Below, piece after piece: positions 60,402-64,000 of a DNA stretch of 64,000 bases. Location of the stretch: NCBI GenBank assembly GCA_902167985.1, contig CABHNZ010000004.1, positions 1 to 64,000 on the forward strand. The letters run 5' to 3'. The position numbers were made by a program, and so were the translations under genes. The notes below the pieces were generated by a model. That model was not told the origin of the DNA, ran no database searches, and saw only the letters and a list, made by a program, of their open reading frames with translations. This DNA comes from Shinella sp. UYSO24 (GTDB lineage: Bacteria; Pseudomonadota; Alphaproteobacteria; Rhizobiales; Rhizobiaceae). Positions within the stretch are counted from its first letter, which is position 1. Each line of letters starts with the position of its first letter.

Positions 60402-60641
60402 ATGAGTGCCTTGAGTGCTGCGGAGATCGAACAGACCAAGCTGTTGGCAAATGCCATGGATCGGACATCGACGGCCTGCATTACCGTCGGTGTCATCACG
60501 CCACTTGCCGGTTACATTTATAATATCGGCAATCTTGGCACGATCTCGCCACTGAGGGCCACGATCTATCTCTTGTATTGGCTTCTGATCGCCAGCCTAT
60601 TACATTATGGCGCAAGGCGCATTCTGCGGAGATTGTCGTGA
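60402..60641 (+). CDS. Small membrane protein of unknown function, first of a coupled pair
   Basis: A 79-residue protein. An N-terminal soluble helix (SAAEIEQTKLLANAMDRTST) is followed by two hydrophobic segments, ACITVGVITPLAGYIYNI and ATIYLLYWLLIASLLHYGA, and a basic end (RRILRRLS). No family was recognised. Its stop overlaps the next start codon as TGATG, suggesting coupled translation and a joint product. The upstream 95 bases are AT-rich and could hold a promoter. Confidence 0.6.
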   Translation: MSALSAAEIEQTKLLANAMDRTSTACITVGVITPLAGYIYNIGNLGTISPLRATIYLLYWLLIASLLHYGARRILRRLS

Positions 60642-60781
60642 TGGACTTTTGGACATTCTACAACTTCGGCGTGCCGACGATCATCGCGATCGTTGCCTAT
60701 ATCGCCTACCGCCTGCACGAGTGGGATCTTGATCGCAGGATTAAGCGTCGAGAGGCCCGACACCACCACCCCGGCGAATAA
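60641..60781 (+). CDS. Small single-pass membrane protein, second of a coupled pair
   Basis: A 46-residue protein. One hydrophobic helix (FGVPTIIAIVAYIAYRL) is followed by a strongly charged tail (HEWDLDRRIKRREARHHHP). The only recognised context is its overlap with the preceding small membrane gene. No family was recognised. The charged tail would face the cytoplasm by the positive-inside rule. Confidence 0.55.
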   Translation: MDFWTFYNFGVPTIIAIVAYIAYRLHEWDLDRRIKRREARHHHPGE

Positions 60782-60821
60782 GGCCGCGCCTACGCCCGAC
60801 CTCCCTGATAACGACTGGCCC

Positions 60822-61394
60822 TTACAGACCCGCGTCCTGCGCGCCTTCATGCAGCAGGCCGAACGCATAGTCGGAAAACGACCGCCAGCATTCCACCCGG
60901 AAAGCGTCCTCAGCCGTTCGCAAAAGCACGATCTCGATCTTGCCGAAGACGGTGCGGGCGCAGGCGCCGACCGGGAAGACCGCAAGCGACAGGTCCTGCG
61001 GGCAGCCGGCATTGATCGCCTGTGCCGCCCCCGGTCCGGAGACGAGGATGGCCGTATTGCGATGCGACACATCGGTTGCCGAGTGCATCACGCCGGAAGC
61101 AGCAGCAGCCGCAACCAGACCACTTCCAACATCCGCGATCACCAGCCACTCATCCGGCCCGATCCAGAGCGCCTGACGACCGCCGCCAGATGCAGAGGCG
61201 GACGTCTTCGGCTTGACCGGCAGGTTAAGACCGAGCGCCGCGGAAAGGGCTGCAACATCACCCGCGCGTGCACGCAGCGACAGGCGCTCCGCTGGCGCGG
61301 CCAGTTCAAGCCGAACGGTAGACGATCCGCCATGCGCGCCGGCAAGCGGCAGGCTGCGGGCGGCAATAGCCGTCTGTGAACCGAGATCAGCCAT
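60822..61394 (-). CDS. soxG: Sarcosine oxidase gamma subunit
   Basis: A 190-residue subunit of the heterotetrameric sarcosine oxidase. Conserved features are ALWIGPDEWLVIADVGSG, HSATDVSHRNTAILVSGPGA, LSLAVFPVGACARTVFGKIE and the ending VECWRSFSDYAFGLLHEG. ATG 61394 overlaps the soxA stop by eight bases, so the two are translationally coupled. The frame is open further upstream, but that part overlaps soxA. Confidence 0.93.
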   Translation of the reverse strand: MADLGSQTAIAARSLPLAGAHGGSSTVRLELAAPAERLSLRARAGDVAALSAALGLNLPVKPKTSASASGGGRQALWIGPDEWLVIADVGSGLVAAAAASGVMHSATDVSHRNTAILVSGPGAAQAINAGCPQDLSLAVFPVGACARTVFGKIEIVLLRTAEDAFRVECWRSFSDYAFGLLHEGAQDAGL

Positions 61395-64000
61395 TGATGC
61401 GGCCTCCTTCCTTGTCGAAGAATACGAGATCGGTGACTTCCACCGCGATCGTCCGGTCTTCCATCGGCACATAGAGCGTCTCGCCCGCCCGCGCCCGGCC
61501 ATTGGCAATGAGCGCAAACGCAATCGAGCGGCCGCAATTTTCCGACCAGTAGGACGAGGTGACATGGCCAAGCATGGTCATCGGCTTCGGCTGGTTCGGA
61601 TCGGCAACGATCTGCGCGCCCTCTTCCAGCACTTCCTTCGGGTCCTTTGTATAGAGCCCGACCAGCTGCTTGCGCCCGCCACGCGAAATATCCGGGCGCT
61701 TCAGGCCGCGAATACCGACAAAGTCGGTCTTCTTCTTCGAAACGGCCCAGCCATAGCCGGCATCGTCAGGCGTCACCGTACCATCGGTATCCTGCCCGAC
61801 GATGAGATAGCCCTTTTCGGCGCGCAGAACGTGCATGGTTTCCGTGCCGTAGAGGCAGGCGCCCATGCCCTTTGCCCTCTCCCAGATCGCCGACCAGACG
61901 GCCGCACCGAAATCGGCCGGCACGTTGATTTCATAGCCGACTTCGCCGGTAAACGAGACGCGGAAGAGACGTGCAGGAACGCCCATCACGGTGCATTCCG
62001 CAACACTCATATGCGGGAAGGCCTCGTTGGAGAGATCCTGCCCCTCGACGAAGGGCGCAATGATATCGCGTGCCTTCGGCCCCTGGATGGCAATCACCGC
62101 CCATTGCTCGGTGACGGATGTCAGCCAGACATTGAGATCGGGGAATTCCGTCTGCAGGTAGTCTTCCATGTGGTTGAGGACGCGCGGCGCACCGCCGGTC
62201 GTCGTCGTCACATGGAAACGGTCCTCGGCAATGCGGCCGACGACGCCATCGTCATAGATGAAGCCGTCTTCGCGGGTCATGATGCCGTAGCGGCACTTGC
62301 CCGGCTTCAGCGTATCCCAGGCATTCGTATAGAGAAGATTGAGGAACTTCGCCGCATCCGGGCCCACCACCTCGATCTTACCGAGCGTCGAGGCATCGAA
62401 CACGCCGGCAACCTCGCGGGCCGTGCGGCACTCGCGGTTGACGGCCGCATGCATATCCTCGCCACGCTTGGGGAAATACCAGGCGCGCTTCCAGTTGCCG
62501 ACATCCTCGAATTCGGCGCCTTCCGCCGCTTCCAGTTCATGCATCGGCGTCTTGCGCGCGGGGTCGAAGAGAGCGCCGCGCGAATGGTTGATCAGCGTGC
62601 CGTAGGTCACGGGCGTATAGGGCGCACGGAATGTCGTGAGGCCGACTTTCGGGATCGGCCGTCCGAGCATTTCGGCAGCAATCGCCAGACCATGCATGTT
62701 GGAAAGCTTGCCCTGATCGGACGCCATGCCATTGGTGGTGAAGCGCTTGATATGCTCGATCGAATGCATGCCTTCGCGCACGGCAAGGCGGATATCCTTC
62801 GCCGTCACGTCATGCTGGAAGTCGATGAAGGCCTTGACCGAAGCTTCCGGCCCCGCCCCTTCCGCCGCACCGATCATGCCGCCGGTCCAGTCGAACCGGG
62901 TCTCGCCGGAAAGCGCAATCTGACCGCCGCCGGCCGTGATCGCCTCGTCGATGATCTCGGCCAGATCGTCCGTGCCGTTGCAGGCGCCGACCGAGATGCA
63001 GTTCTGGGCATAGATATCCGGCACGAAACGCTGCTTGGCATCGTCGAATTTCAGCTTCCCGCGCGACTGCGAGAAGAGATGCACGGAAGGCGTCCAGCCG
63101 GCAGAGACGATTAGCGCATCGATCTTGATCTTGCGCCGGTCGAAATTGCCGTTGCGGGCAACCGTCATCGAGGAGACGCGAAGCCGCCCCGACGTGTCGA
63201 CGACCGAATGGCCGGTGATGACGTTGATCTTGAGAGCGGCTGCTTCCGCCAGCACCGCCTCGCCCGGCTGCGGCCGGCAATCGACGATCGCCGCAATCTG
63301 CACACCGGCGCGCTTCAGGTCGAAGGCTGCTTCATAGGCGCTGTCATGCGCCGTATAGACGCCGACAGTGCGACCGACGGCAACGCCGTGATGGTTGAGG
63401 AAGCTGCGGGCAGCCGAGGCCAGCATGATGCCCGGCCGGTCGTTATTGGCAAACACCATATGGCGTTCGATCGAGCCGGTGGCGAGGATCACACGTTGGC
63501 GCGCACCTGCCACAGCCGTTCGCGCGGCTGAGCCTTGGAAGGCTTGGCGACATGATCGGTGACGCGCTCGGCAAGGCCGAGGAAACCGTGGTTGTAATAG
63601 CCGAACACGGTCGTGCGGGTGAGCACCGTCACATTCGGCATGGCCTTGAGCTTTGCGGCAACGCCCTGCGCCCAGTCGAAACCGTTCTGACCTTCGATCA
63701 CCGAGGACGTATCGAAATGCAAGGCACCGCCGACTTCCGGCTGTTCATCGACGAGGATGACGCTGGCGCCGGTCGCGGCAGCCGAAAGCGCAGCCGTCAG
63801 GCCGGCGACGCCGGCACCGGCGATCAGCACGTCACAATGGGCATAGCGGTTGGCATAGTGATCCGGATCTTCTTCTTCCGGCGCGACGCCGAGACCGGCG
63901 GCCTTGCGGATCATCGGCTCATAGAGCTTGTGCCATGCCGCCTTCGGCCACATGAAGGTCTTGTAGTAGAAGCCGGCGGCAAAGAAGGGCGAGACCGCAT
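61387..64000 (-). CDS. soxA: Sarcosine oxidase alpha subunit, partial (frame break near 63500)
   Basis: Oxidative demethylation of sarcosine to glycine, with the methyl carbon passed to tetrahydrofolate. The N terminus lies beyond the right edge; the first visible residues are AVSPFFAAGFYYKTFMWPKA. The NAD/FAD-binding segment is CDVLIAGAGVAGLTAALSAA. After the break near 63500 the frame continues QRVILATGSIERHMVFANND. The C-terminal half is the GcvT-like folate-binding region (e.g. IAIQGPKARDIIAPF and FTGEVGYEINVP). The visible part is about 870 residues. soxB and soxD probably lie further right, as is usual. Confidence 0.94.

Noticed and set aside
61213..63114. A 633-residue plus-strand frame through soxG and soxA
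   Set aside because: It runs opposite well-conserved SoxA and SoxG sequence and has no motif of its own.

Overview
The window is high-GC chromosomal DNA (low 60s percent G+C by eye) from an alphaproteobacterium, most likely a member of the Rhizobiaceae. The evidence is the gene content and order: gltB/gltD, a glgP-glgB-glgC-glgA-pgm-glgX operon, a CpdR-type response regulator, soxAG, a KpsF-type sugar isomerase, an hsp20 gene behind a ROSE-like leader, and an mmgR/alpha-r8-like small RNA beside hisN. No prophage, insertion sequence, CRISPR array or replication origin was seen. About 34 single-base reading-frame breaks fall inside otherwise well-conserved genes. Many are repaired by restoring one base of a GG or CC dinucleotide, so they look like sequence errors rather than decay. 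Coordinates below span the inferred intact genes.

Left third (1-24 kb): the end of a LysM protein, hemH, a short-chain dehydrogenase, and the 7-deazaguanine genes queC-queD-queE in reverse. Next come an SPFH/NfeD membrane pair, the arabinose-5-phosphate isomerase, a large outer-membrane beta-barrel protein, a sugar MFS transporter, galU, a lytic transglycosylase and an SGNH-like protein without its usual Ser and His. The glutamate synthase genes gltB and gltD follow, with a complete vapBC toxin-antitoxin cassette between them, then threonine aldolase.

Middle (24-40 kb): a LysR regulator divergent from a bile-acid-symporter-like carrier, mazEF, hsp20 with its RNA thermometer, a possible small RNA, an alpha/beta hydrolase, hisN, an mmgR-like sRNA, N-formylglutamate amidohydrolase and cpdR. 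Two identical tRNA-Val(GAC) genes, two paralogous small lipoproteins, a Tat-exported cupin and small stress-type proteins follow. Then come a UvrD/Rep helicase, an EamA transporter, parDE, a DUF1003 protein and an ABC transporter half-molecule whose ATPase motifs are degenerate.

Right third (40-64 kb): a three-gene cluster of two transglutaminase-like proteins around a circularly permuted ATP-grasp/Alpha-E protein, which is a predicted but undefined peptide-modification system. It is followed by a TadG-like VWA pilus protein, the six-gene glycogen operon, a MaoC hydratase, two tiny translationally coupled membrane proteins, and the sarcosine oxidase genes soxG and soxA. soxA runs off the right edge.

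Themes: envelope and polysaccharide metabolism (galU, kdsD, transglycosylase, glycogen), nitrogen assimilation (gltBD), and stress control (three type II toxin-antitoxin modules, RNA thermometer, sRNA). Each toxin-antitoxin module has an inverted repeat at its promoter.
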